Below are positions 1 to 12,900 of a stretch of 64,000 bases of DNA, piece by piece. Location of the stretch: NCBI RefSeq assembly GCF_000321225.1, contig NW_004450397.1, positions 3,224,484 to 3,288,483 on the forward strand, written 5' to 3'. Position 1 is the first letter of the stretch. Each line of letters begins with the position of its first letter. Position numbers and translations under genes: made by a program. The DNA comes from Odobenus rosmarus divergens. Lineage: Eukaryota > Chordata > Mammalia > Carnivora > Odobenidae. The notes below the pieces were generated by a model. It ran no database searches and was not told the origin of the DNA. It was given only the letters and a program-made list of their open reading frames with translations.

Positions 1-613
1 TGCCTGTAAGTAATACTGAATGTTATGAAAACCATGAAAATTATTCATATAGGAGAATAACTCCAGTAATAAAGGTTTTAAGATATTTAAGGAATTGAAC
101 CAGAGAAGAAGTCAGGATTTTTGATGATCTTTAAAATGTAACACATTACATTTTAACTACTCTTTCTTCAGAAATTATTTCTTTTTTTTTAAAAAAAAAT
201 ATTTTATTTATTTATTTGAGAGAGAGAATGAGATAGAGAGAGTACATGAGACAGGGGAGGGTCAGAGGGAGAAGCAGACTCCCCGCTGAGCAGGGAGCCC
301 GATGCGGGACTCAATCCCAGGACTCCAGGATCATGACCTGAGCCTAAGGCAGTCGCTTAACCAACTGAGCCACCCAGGCACCCCAGAAATTATTTCTTAA
401 CAGAAGTGCTGTTAAGAAAAGTCTCTTTTTCATTGTCTTATGCTTGTACAGTATACAACAATGTAGAAAAACTATCATTAGGACAGTTAAGCTTATTTTG
501 CAATCACAGAACTTTTCAATTAGATAAATGAACTTCCAGTTTAAGAGTCTAAAAACATAAGAAGAATCAATTCTTATCACACCCTGGCCATTCAGTTGTG
601 ACAGTTGACTCAC
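1..613 (-). other. ABCA12 intron, partial (downstream of human exon 24 equivalent)
   Basis: This is the start of the next intron on the minus strand, beginning with the donor gtgagt at 608-613. Apart from the SINE at 187-384 I see no feature here. Confidence 0.9.
187..384 (-). mobile_element. Can-SINE, reverse orientation
   Basis: tRNA-Lys-derived carnivoran SINE. The poly-T/ATTTTATTTATTTATTTGAGAG tail lies on the left and the head (CACCCAGGCACCCC on the + strand) on the right. It is flanked by a perfect 15-bp target-site duplication, cagaaattatttctt, at 169-183 and 384-398. Confidence 0.95.
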
Positions 614-943
614 CATGAATACTTTTATTACATAGCTCAACTCATCCTCAACTGTAATCAGAACGATAAATGGAAAAAAGGCAATGATGTAGATGAGGCT
701 TCCAATCAGGGCTGCGATGTTGGTGTTATTGAAGAAGACACTGATAAGATAACTCATGGCAATAACTGAGAAGCTGTAGTCCGAAAAATACAGGAACAAA
801 ATGAACCCATTTGTTTTAGGAAGAATATTGCCAAACTTGAGTATAATGATGAGGATGACAATGGTCACTAGTAAAAATCCAACGCTCTCTATAAGCCAGG
901 CAAAAAAGTGGCTGCAGGAATTCACACCCATCATCTTCATGTA
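614..943 (-). CDS. ABCA12: ABCA12 exon (human exon 24 equivalent), membrane segments 3 to 5
   Basis: This 330 nt exon of exactly 110 codons encodes about residues 1099-1208 ([18 protein letters not shown] ... LSYVIKVFM). The acceptor is tttcacag|TAC and the donor is ATG|gtgagt. Three hydrophobic runs are seen: [39 protein letters not shown] and [20 protein letters not shown]. The opening YMKMMGV is the conserved ABCA motif after the coupling helix. The next exon lies beyond the left edge. Confidence 0.97.
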
Positions 944-3900
944 CTGTGAAAAGGAAAAAGTGTTAGCCACTTTTTGAGCCAATATTCTCTCAAATAGCAA
1001 TTATTTTTGCACCATGACAAAATGCCCATGACTCTTCATATATATGGAACTAGGCATCTTAATGATTTTCATAAGTCAAGGATTTGTCCATGCTTGCTAT
1101 GTAAAATTAATATGACCATTTATATCGGCCCATTTTAAATTATATGCTTTCAGAGTACCCCAGTATAATGGATGATTTGGATGGTGAGGTTCTTTTTTTT
1201 TTCTAATTTCATTTTATAACTGGTATCTAAGATGTATCCAGATTAAATTAGTTTAGAATAGATTATCAAAATTTATGGTGTCTCCTGCAGAATTTTACGA
1301 CATGAATTTGACATTTGTACAGTCATGAATATTTCAAGCTCATAGAAAAACATGGTTTATTTCAAATTCAGTGTAGGGATTGAGATAATAAAGCTCCATT
1401 TTTTTTTAAACGAAACATTAATGGACAACACAATCAGTACTCTTGTTCCTGAGAGAAAGAGAATAAACCTGACTCCTAAGAATTAAAACATGGAAACTTT
1501 GAAGGGAGACTTTCTGCCTTTTGGCACAGCTTCCCCATCCTTAAGATCATTGGGAGTTTAGGGCAGGTTTGTCATCTTTGTTTTCCAAAAAGACATTCAT
1601 GCACCCAAAATGAACTCATGTATCTGAGATCATCTATACCTCTCTCTCAATTTATATTTTTTAATAACTCAGTGATATCCCTAGAGACCAAGGCATTCCA
1701 CCAAGGTAGACAAACAGACCAGCAGGATGTGTTTGACCATTAGCTCAAAGGGATTCTGAAAGATCTAAATTCCCCTGGATCTTAGCTGTCTTGAATTTGG
1801 TGACATGTTGCACTTCGGGGGAACCTGGATATCCTGGTTTCTAGTTTTAACAATACATGATTAACGCTAAGCTTAGGAATCTAACAGTCCATTTTAAAAA
1901 AAGAATAAAAAAAAAAGCTCCACTAACACCTTTATAATCCAGTATTTGGGGTAAATTCAAGGATTTTCAATGTCCTTCTTCTTTAAAACTAGTCTAGAAA
2001 CAAAACAAAACAAAAGGAATGTGCCGAATCTTTTGCTCTACATGTAAAATAGTGAATTTTACTTTCTGCCTTTGCAACTTATCACATTTTGATAACTCTG
2101 CTGCTCCTCTTGTTGCCATGGAAACAGCCACCTGACTGCCAACAGTCTAAGCTGTGGGCCTTAAGCTAATCACCACCGAGAAAAAGCCTGTGACTTTTCC
2201 TCTTAACTTTGACCTCTTGCTCACCTTCCTCCCTCCTTACTGCTTCTCTCCTCCCAGGCCTTCTGCCCTTTGCAGTATAGACTCTACTTATGTTTCCATA
2301 GGAATGGAAGTGGGGGTCAAAGTAAAAAAACCCCAGCATGGAGCGAAGATGCACCGTGGAAGGTTTCTTCCAGTTGCTGCGCATCTATCATTTGAAAACA
2401 AAATTACATTTCGGTATGAGAAACTATCTCACAGGTCTTATTTTCGAAATTTTCTCTCTGCTCCCCAACCCATTTGAGAAAAGTACCGTGTCATGTTTGA
2501 TGACTGCACTTTAGAGACACTCGCCTATTCAAATATGACCATGATCACATTAGCTCTTTTTATTTGCCTTTCCTATTTGTGTTTTGAGATTTAACTGAGT
2601 TTATAATTAACTGGAGAGTTATGGGACCCCTATAACTACTCCAAAGCTGATATTCATCACCTAATTTCATGTGCCTTATATGAAAAATATCTTCTCTCCA
2701 ATAGCAGTGTGTCAGTAGGAGACAATGTCAGTATATTTCACAAGGTGGATATAAAATATCTAGGACACTATCAAGGACATGAAATAAAGCTGACTTGGTG
2801 TGTACAAACATGTTTTACTTCCCCCAAAATTGAGAGCTTCAAAACAATTTTAAATATATATATATAAAATATATATTATATATCTAGAAAATTCTCCATT
2901 CATAGCCTTATTAAAAGATAATTGGCAAACTTGAAGACCAGACTAAAGGTGTTTATCACTGTAATTTTGAAATTTTCAAGACTCAAGATCAGATTCCTTT
3001 TTCCTGAGAGTTGGTAGAGTTGGAGAATGATCACTGCTTCTTACTGAAACGGACTGAGTTAGGTGCCTCCAAAAGTGTTCACTATTTAACATTCTAGCAT
3101 GAAACTTCAGTGTTAAACTTCAGGATTTTATGCCATGAGGAGAACAGCTGTTATTCATAAAGAGAAAGAGCAACGAGAGCATGTAAGTCATCCATAAATT
3201 ATCCAGATTCACAGCCAACTTCATTATAATAAACAAGACCAAACTTGCTGATGGAAGATGGCCCATGGAGAAAGTCCGGCTGTGCTTTCCTGGATGTTGT
3301 TAGATGCTCCTCAGAGTGACATATGTCAGGTGCCAGCTTTGCAATCAAAGAATCACCTGTCTCAAGCCTCCCAAATCTGCCTGAAGCAGTTCATCAATAT
3401 CTGATAACCTGTTGCTCAAGGAAAACCCCTCTACACAGTGGTCAGAGTTTGCTCCAGTTTATGGCAGAAAATAATGAGAAGAGATTCTGCAAGATTTGGG
3501 ATAAATGTATTGCCACATTCGAGAGAAGCTTATGCGGAGGGGTTGACATTAATGCTTTCAGGGAAAGAAATCACAAACATTCACATATGTCAAGCACTAA
3601 TTTATAAGGAGTGATACCATTTTATACCTAAACTAAAAAAATTTTCTTAACACTAGGTATTTATATTACTGCTTTTTAGTAAGATATAAAGGATGTTGTG
3701 ATCACTACCTGAAATGTTCCAAATTCCCACTAGTATGATGGATAGTGTCTATCAAGGAGACATAAACATTGTCTAAAGTGAAGCACCAAAGGACTAAAAT
3801 CCCTTACATAATTCTTGGTAACATCTCTCCAGACCACAGATATTTTAGATTATCTATGAACTGAGAAAGAACACCTCCAAATTGTGTCTCCAGCTGAATA

Positions 3901-6900
3901 TAAGCATTGGAATCCCCATAAATGACTTATATTAGAAGCTAACTCATAAGTCAAGAAAATAATGTCAAAAAGTATTTTTCTGTGTGTTGTAAATCAATTT
4001 TTTGTATAGCTTTAATATTTTAATTGTTAAAAACAAGGAACACAGAACAAAACCCAACTGAAATCCATTTCAAAATTGTTTTTTTTTTTTTACCTACAGG
4101 CTTAATTTCCTTGACAAACTTATTGGGCATTCATATTTGTGCTAATTCCTTTAAAAAGTTAAAGGAATTCACTGGAGTCATACTATAACAAGGTCAAGGA
4201 TTAATGGCTTCACTGAAGTAGCAACTAACTTGGTTTTCTTGCCCAGATTTAAGAACAGTTACAGAAGGAAAAAGGTAATTTTTTAACCTTTTTTTATTTA
4301 ATTGGAATGAGAAGGATGTAGGGAATCAAAAGCTTTAGAACTTAGTGAATATTAAGATGATGGTATTAAAAAGTGATTTTGAATCTCTGGTAACCTAAGA
4401 GATTTTCCATCATCATCTTCAAAAGTCTTTAAGGGTCTACGCTACCAAAATAAGATTGTGAGAGGGAAAGCAGCTATGCTGTGGAAAAGGATCGGTTGAA
4501 AGTCAAGACATTCGAGTTCCAGACCTAGGTCTGCCACTAAGTAGCTCTGTAGTTTTCAGCGAGGCACCTCTCAGTGGGCTTAGCTTTTTCACTTCTACAA
4601 AGGAGGAGGGAAGAGGAGGACCACGGGCAGCACAGAAAGGCCGAGCAGGAGGCACTGAGGGTATTCCCCCTATTCCAGTCCCAGTTCCATCAATTCATCT
4701 CACAAATAGACTGAACTCCTTTGAATTTAGGATGCTGCTGATTTGAAGACATGCCATTATTTGACATGGCAGCAAGAAAGAAAAATCACCACCAAATAAA
4801 TGATGACACCTTATCAAATGCATCCCAATTTCAGAGGCTTTAAGAAGCAAGTAAAAAAATCTTGACCTTAGAACTGATAAAATATGGATGATTGAATGCC
4901 TTTCTTGTTGTGGCAATGAGAGAGCCACATTCTGGAAATGTATCGCTGAATTAAGTCTAGATGGTAAGACTTAGAAAGTTTAATGGATTGAGCCCAAGTG
5001 AACTGGAAGACTCAAAGCCCGATTGTCTGATTCCACATTCAGTGATCTTGTACTGCATGACTCTGACCCCCAAGATTAGGTAGTTAAATTTTGAAAGTAG
5101 ATGCATGCAAAATGAAGACACAAAGCTACCAAACAGAAATTGGATCATCATTAAAAGTATGTCTTTCATGTCTTCAATTAAGAAAGAACTCTTCATTATG
5201 CTTTGATATTTTTGTAGCATCCACAGATGCACTCAAAGAGCATCATCTTCAAACACAAAATAATACAGTGTGTGTATAACATATACACAATATAATACTT
5301 GTATTTACTGTGTGTTTCTACTACAAATACTATTTTTAAGGTAGATATTTATTTCGAAGTGGAAAAGAACTCAATTTCTATCACAGTTTTCAACTTTAAA
5401 GTTTCCCTTTAATCTGTGAAGATTCACTTCTGAGTACCAGGAACCTGAAAGAGAAACATAAGGTAGGTGCTTGCAACCAAAATTCTGGTTTAGGGCATGG
5501 ATTCAAGTTTCTAAATTGGAATTAAGAAAGCATTGCACAGAGTTCTGAATACAACAGAACTCAAACCAGTTGATGAGAGGTTTACCAAATTATAACTGAA
5601 ATACAAAAATGCAGCTGTGAGAATCAACCAGAATTCAAATAGAAAAGGTAAGAAGTATAGGTTCAAACCCTAAGACACCCCTGGAAGCCTGATGCTGAGC
5701 TCACAGAAACATGAAGCAGTAATTTGTACCTTGTGAGGAGAAAGAATCAATTGCCTGGAAGCACTGGCAAAGTCAGTCTGGAAAGCGCAAGTGGGCTAAC
5801 AGGTTACTCTAACCTCATTATGTCAGGTTGTCAGCCAGGCCTTGCAATAATTATTGTGCCCCAGTTTTGAAGTGTTTCTGCTTTCTTTTTGCTCCATGAG
5901 TGAGTGTAAGAATGGACTCATTACAGGATGGGCAGATAACATAGTTCTTATTCCAATACAATCCCCAAATCACACAATGCTGTTTCACAAATTCTAAAAA
6001 GAAGTAAGATGTTTGGGATTTGGAAATAATGATGAGGAACGTGCTCCAGAAGAGATCATGCTTTATATCCCAGGTCCTGTCTTTCATCATTATATTATTC
6101 ACCTAGTCAGGAGCATAACATAAAATTCTTAGTCGCTCTAAATCATGAGTCAGTGGAAGATAGGGAAGATAATTGAAGAAGACAAGGTATGCTGGAAGGA
6201 GACTTTGCTTCATGAGAGCTGAAACAAGCCATCTGTCTGTCTATAACTACATCTGTGTCTATGTCCATATATCTGTATCTATTTCCATTTGGACTCATTT
6301 AGTTACCATGCCAACAGTCTTCCTGCCTTACTAGTTATTATTTAAACTTCCTGCATTAGATCCTAAGTCCTATAGGAACTTCTTGGACAAAATTACTGTT
6401 AGGATCATAAATTGTACTCAGATTTTATTCAGAATTATTTATATTCATTTTCTAGAGGCACTTATAAAATGAATTCTATGTAACTTTGTGAGAAAACAGA
6501 ATATTACCATATCAGCTGCCTTTATGATTCATAAAATATTTTTCTTTTTAAATTCATGAGGAATGGGTCAGGCTTTCTGAGTTTGTATAGGGCATGATGA
6601 AAATCATAGTAATTATTACACAAATAGACCTTACTCATAATAAGAGGAGATTCTCGACATACCTCATGAAGCCGGAGATCTTTCTCATAAACAAGCTTTT
6701 TTACAAATGCAGCTATAAATATAACCCAGGCAACCATGAGCACAATTGGAAGAGAATAAGAGACACTGGTTAGGAAGCTGTAAAAAAACAAAAACATAAA
6801 AACAAAAATTCAGCGACCCAAATGGGTATCATCTGTGCAGATTGTAATATATAAAAAGAACACATCCTCTCTTACAGTGAATTACATTCCTGTTTTGAAA

Positions 6901-9900
6901 CTGAACATAGTCATTAATATTGCTCCTTTATTTATGAAGTGTGAGGCTGACTTAACAGTACGCCCATGATTTTCTTGCTGTAATGTTGCAAAAGTGAAAA
7001 ACAGCTCTGGATTATTAGATAAAATTACCATATTGTTTAGAGCATGTTTGAGTATGTCCTGTCTAGGAAAATAATTATTACATAGATATAATTGCAAAGC
7101 TCAAAACCCTTCTGTCTAAACAAAATTCTTATCTAAAAGGCAGATATAAAATTAGATGATGACTGGTTTATCAGGCTAAAAGCTATATCTTCCCAAATTA
7201 CTGTATTTATCTACTCTTTAGAAGCTCATAGTTATTATTAAACTAAATTTCCCAAAATGAAATAAAATAAAACTCAAAGCATTCAATTTAAAATGCAAAG
7301 AACTTGGATTCCTCAAAATAATGTTCCAGGAGATGTTTCATACACAGTATAGCAATGTCTTTTCTGATAATGTGCTAAACTAGGCAGTCACTGGAAGGTT
7401 TCATCAGGCTCCAAATATATTTCCTGAGTGGTCTGCCTATGATACCAGAAAGTTCCAATGCAGTGTTTCTCAAAGTTAACCATGCATCACAATCACCTGA
7501 AGGGCTTACTAAAACACAGATTTCTGAGCCTCACCCATAACCTTCTGATTTAATATATCTGGGGTGGGATAAAGAATTTGCATTTTAAACAATTTCCCAG
7601 GTGATGTCCATGTTGTTGGTCCAGGGATCATAGTTTGAGAATCATGGTTCTGACACTAGCTACCTTTCTATGCGGTAAGGCAAATGAGTAGTTTTCAATG
7701 AGAGGAACTCTAAATTGACCTGTTTTCCATAGTAGGCTCCACTGACATTTTCACTTGGAGAACGATACCAAGTCCATTTCCTTTTTAATCTGTAAGGCTA
7801 AGGAATTACCTTGAAGTTCCTCATGAAAAATGCAAATATTAATGGAACATGACATCACCATCATTCATTATAACTTTAGTATCAGAAGTGTATCACCATC
7901 AAAGATATGAGGGTTATTTGGGCTTTTTTCTTGGATGAGGAAAGAGTGAGGGTTGGGGCCCTATCCAATTTTTTTGATTCCTGGGAAACTATCTGGCATG
8001 GGGTAGGCACTTAAACAATATTTGTTGAATGAATTTTCTTTTGGTTCAGGTCCAGCCCTAATGGTGTTTCTGGCCCCAGAATTAGGCAAAGGCCCTCATT
8101 AATTAATAACATATCCCCTGTAATGTTTCTTCCAAGCGATTGTGTATTTTAAGATTGGTTTGGTTTAGGTTTGGTTTAATATAAGGAGAAAATGCTGGTC
8201 TCCTAGTTGAAGGACCAGTAAGGTACTAGCTGTACAACTTTGGACATGTTACTTAACCCTTTTGGATTTCAGTTTTTTTCATCAGGAAAATATGGTTAAT
8301 GATACCTGCTCCTGCTTACCTTACTGAGGTTGTTGGGTAGAACAAAGGAAACAATATATGTGGGAGCACTTTGTATGCAATAAAGAATTTATATGTATAT
8401 GGAAGATACTATGATCATATTCTCCCATGAAGAAGGCGGAGTACAGTTTACTTTTCTTCTTAAAAAAGAAAATCCAGGTACCAACCATCCTAGGTACCAA
8501 AATTTACAAGGGGAAAAAGATGAGCAGGAAAATAGATGAGAATTTTCTTTTAATTGAACCCACAGGTCATTGCTATTCATGCAAGCCATTGCAGTTCACA
8601 CACAGTTCAGGCTGCAAGGAACTGACTGGCCTCCACAACACACAGCTAACCTTGACAACCTGCGGATGGAATCCTCATCCGTTTCCCCGTATCGCTGCTG
8701 CACAGAGGGTCACATGACCTCATTTCATCTAGAGCTCTTGAAGCAGCCAAAGGAGACAGATGTATTGATAGAAAGAAAAATGAAAAAAAAAAAAAAAGTC
8801 CAGACCCATCTGAATTGTATATAAACTGCAGTAATTGGGCTGGATAACAAGTGCAATTTCTTTAAAGTAATATTCAGCCTCCAGCTTTTACGTAGGAGGA
8901 TGAGCCTGACTGTGGTCAAAGTGGAGGAGCCAGTCACTGCTACTTCACTGGCAGATTTCTTGACCATTCAAATTCAGTTGTCTAAAACGCTGTCTTTGCA
9001 TTTTTTGTCCATTTAGCAAACAATTTTATTTATTTTTGTTTATTTTTTAAAGATTTTATTTATTTGAGAGAGAGAGAGAGAAAGCAGGAGCAGGGGGAGA
9101 GGCTGAGGGAGAAGCAGTTCTCCCTGCTGAGCAGCAAGCCCGAGGCGGGGCTCGATCCCAGGACCCTGAGATCATGACCTGAGATGAAGGCAGATGCTTA
9201 ACCGACTGAACCACCCAGGCACCCCAGCAAACCATTTTAGATGAAGATTCCTAGCAAGAGGACTGGTAGTGCATAACATAGGTTTAGATAGCATAATATT
9301 TATCTTAGAGATCAATGATGTGTTTTATCAAAATTCTTCCTTAAGATTGGCCATGCACTTGTAGATTTTTAATAAAATTTGAGAGTTGGAAGAGATGTTA
9401 AGATTGTCTTGTTTAGAGAAAGGGAAGACCAGTAGAGAGTGGGTAGCATCCAAATCATGCAGCCCTGCACTCAGGTCTCAATTCTGCTGATTCAAGGGCC
9501 ATAGTCCTTGGAAAGCTAAGGGTTATGATTAAGAAAACCTGAATCATTTGGTAAGGACTTGACCATCATTTTGGTAACAATCAGCAGCTGCAGTGGAGCT
9601 GTGCCCTGTGGTGTGGACCCTTTCCTGGGAAACAAGCATTTGACAAAAATTTCATGAAAGAGATCTCTTTCACTTGATCCATGTGAATGAATATGCAGAA
9701 ATGAGTTCTCAAAAAAGTGGTTGGCTATTAAAGGGGCTTCAGCCGCCCAGACTTACTTGTCTTTCATGTAGCAAGGATATGGAATTGCCTGGACCTGGAC
9801 GGCTACTTCCTGGGAGTTTCTTCCAGTCTGCAATTCAATGATTGCTCTCTCAATACTATCCTGTAAGTAAACAAAAGCCCTGCCATAGATCTGGTTATGT

Positions 9901-12900
9901 GATGGAGAATTGTGTGGCCCCGGGGCCCAAATCTTGGTCCTTATGCTTCTTGTGGTCTGTGAAGTCTTGAGACTCATACGGATGGTATATTTTATGACAG
10001 GAGGAAGAGAGACATCTTCAGAGTCATAGCCTCTGTGCCGGCTTCTGTTAGAAGGAAGCTTAAAAATAACACCTAAAAATAAAATGGCAACAACCGCAGA
10101 AAGGTTATTTTATGGTTGACATTGTTCATTGTTTGGAGAGTATACTTAGGGGGCAGCCAAATAGGCAATTGAATTTGTAATGTGACAGTAAGTTCAGGCT
10201 CCTAATTTACAGAAAAGATGGCTAATTGGAAGTGACAACTTCAGAGATTCAAAGCAGGAGTTTGAGAATATAATTACAAACTAAGTGGCCAGATTAAATA
10301 TATCACTCTAAGCCACTTACTAAAATTAAAAAAAAAACACACAATAAAATGAATAATCTTGACTGATTATGGACTCAACTTCACCCTGTAACTATGTAAT
10401 CCATTTCAGTCTTCATTTTAACCATGCCAACAAAATCACACATTTGTGGAAATCTTGTCAGACAATATAGTGGGTTGACTACATGAAAGGTTTTCATTTC
10501 TAAGGACATCAGAGGGAACAGTGACCCTCCCCCCCTCCGGACTACTTTCCTGAGTTCTCAATGAAAGGGGTAAGGGAAGAATTTGGCCAATTTTAGTACA
10601 AAGAGAAGCTCAAACTCTAGTAGAATAACACTTACTTCCAAAGAGTTCATTGCTTTTGTAAAGCCTTTTGGCCTCTCTCTCCATTTCATCTATGCTTTTT
10701 GCTGCCTGAATACGGTCATATAATACACAGGAGGAAATATTTACTGTCAGGGAAGATAGCGTGTTGAGATGATCAATGATATCAATGCTGTTTTCTAATT
10801 TCAGCCTTAGAATATCTAAAAAAGCAAAGCAAAACAGATAAAATATATATTATAATGTTGTTTCTAGTTAGTAATGAGACAAAATACTGACTTTTGGGTG
10901 AGTACTTACCATTATACTAGATTATGAGTAATAGGAAGTTGTAGAATTTACTCTAAAATATCTGGTAATAAAAATATCTAGTAACACCTGGGAAAATGTG
11001 TCCAGGTGTGCAAATATTCATTGAAGAGAACTTTGAGCTAGTACCAATAAAGGAGACCCAAGTTCAAAGAGTGATACAAGCCAACTTAAAAGTATATTCG
11101 GCTACAATTTAGTTAACCAGTGACTAAAGGTGAATAATTTAAAAAAATACATCTACATATAGTCAGGAAGAAAAGTAGAGATGAAAGTTTCCAATAAATG
11201 GACACACTTACTTTGTTCAGGGAATGTGAATGTAAGAATTTGAACAAAAGAAAATCTATGTAGAATGTATAGAACAAATAAACTATATCATTTAATAAGG
11301 TGTGCTACAGAATAATTTCTTAGGAGACTGTGAGAATCTATGCCACAGAGTGGACAACTTTCTAAAACTGATTTAACACCTCATGTGAGTTATTTCTATT
11401 GATATCTGTACTAATCTAGACAAAATGATCAAGATTTTATTTCAGGTAATTACTCTGGAAGAAAGAGGATTTAATTGTTCTTCAATTTCATGATTCCTTA
11501 TGAGGAAGTCAACCGAGACAAAGGGTAAATATGAAATTGCAAGTTAATAAATCACTTGGCCAATTAAATTTTCACTGACTCGATCATCATGAATACCAAG
11601 AATATTGTATCATAAAACCCTCCTCACAAAACCCAAACATGACTCTTCCACAGTCCAATGTAACAATTCCTCACAGAGGGCAACTTACTAAGTGCATTTC
11701 TCATTAGAATTTAAAGTGAAATGGTTGGTTTGATACAGACCTTGATGGGGGAGGGGTAAAACTGTGGTTGAACAGTGGCCTCCAGCGGCCATTGGAAATC
11801 AACACACCACCAAGGATTCCTTAGACATGCTGGCCCAGAGGATCAAAGAAGAGCTATGAGGGTCAGGGCTCCCTCAGTTCAAACTATACAAACTCTTAGA
11901 TACCAAGTTATACATACAATTATAGGAACATCAAGTCTCACTGCTACATTCATTTTACTCTAATTTTAAATTCTAGAATTCCCCTCCTATATTTAAAGTT
12001 AGGAAGATAAAACTATATAAGAACTTTGTAATATATTTCTGATATTTTGATCAAATGGTTTCTTAACCAAATGATACTTGTAGAGAATAAATCCACCAAT
12101 ATCTTTCTTTAATCAAATTCAGTCAACTATCATAAAGTGCACACAACTATATACAAGACAAATGTAAATATAATTCTTCCCTACCAGTTTACAACCTATG
12201 TCACTTATGTCCCAGTAGCACCAGGGAGGAGGAGGGGCACTTGCTCTACTGCAGCCAAATTCAGATGCTCTCAATCCCTTCCTCATCCCTGTGGTTGCAT
12301 AGCAACGGTGAATCAGACACAGACTGAATTAGATGTCTTGCATCCCTTAGGCTGAAGGTGGGGATGTGGCAGAGGGAATGCCTAAGTTCAGACAGCTTCC
12401 TTTGATTCTCTTTGCCTGTTCCTTTTAAATGACCATGAGAGGAGGATCCAACCTTGAATACTGATCTAAGTTGATTTTGAGTATCTTCATTGCTTTATTT
12501 TACTTTTGCTAACTCAATAACTTCTTCCAGGTATATTCTGGGTTAGTCAAAGTGATAACTGAGGCCAGCGGAGATAAAATGTTAAATATGGCCAGACATA
12601 AACCATTTCATCTTCCTTTGTCCTTAAGGACCTGCTTTTCTTCAAGTTATCAAAAAAAAAAAAAGTGTCCTCTTATTTCTAGCAACCTACCAATGATTGT
12701 AGGAAAAGCTGCATTTACATGAAGCATGTAATTGTGGAAACTAACTGCAGATACTGGGTATCCAAATAGCTGTTACTACTTATAATTATACAACTATCTA
12801 GGGAAAAGATGGATAGATATATCCAGGATTCTACTTAGAAAAACTAGCTACAAATCAAATACAGAAGAAAACAAAAAGTTTTCAAATGCAACCATGCTTT

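Larger units (their letters stand above)
944..6662 (-). other. ABCA12 intron, 5.7 kb, phase 0
   Basis: This intron separates the membrane-segment exons. It is AT-rich, with an RFX-type palindrome at 2112-2125, an AT repeat at 2851-2884 and a MIR-like piece near 4480-4610. Short open frames in it have no recognisable similarity. Nothing else is supported. Confidence 0.9.
6778..9756 (-). other. ABCA12 intron, 3.0 kb, phase 2
   Basis: It holds a MER5A-like DNA transposon (7461-7647), L2-like and MIR-like pieces (7960-8380) and a Can-SINE (9029-9225). The remainder shows no recognisable element. Confidence 0.9.

Noticed and set aside
344..1000. 218-residue minus-strand open frame read as one protein
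   Set aside because: Only 614-943 is exon. The rest is open frame running into intron and into the SINE (its end reads WVAQLVKRLP, the usual translation of a Can-SINE head).
12640..12670. A13 run as the tail of another processed pseudogene
   Set aside because: The 250 bp before it shows no coding similarity, poly-A signal at the right distance or target-site duplication.
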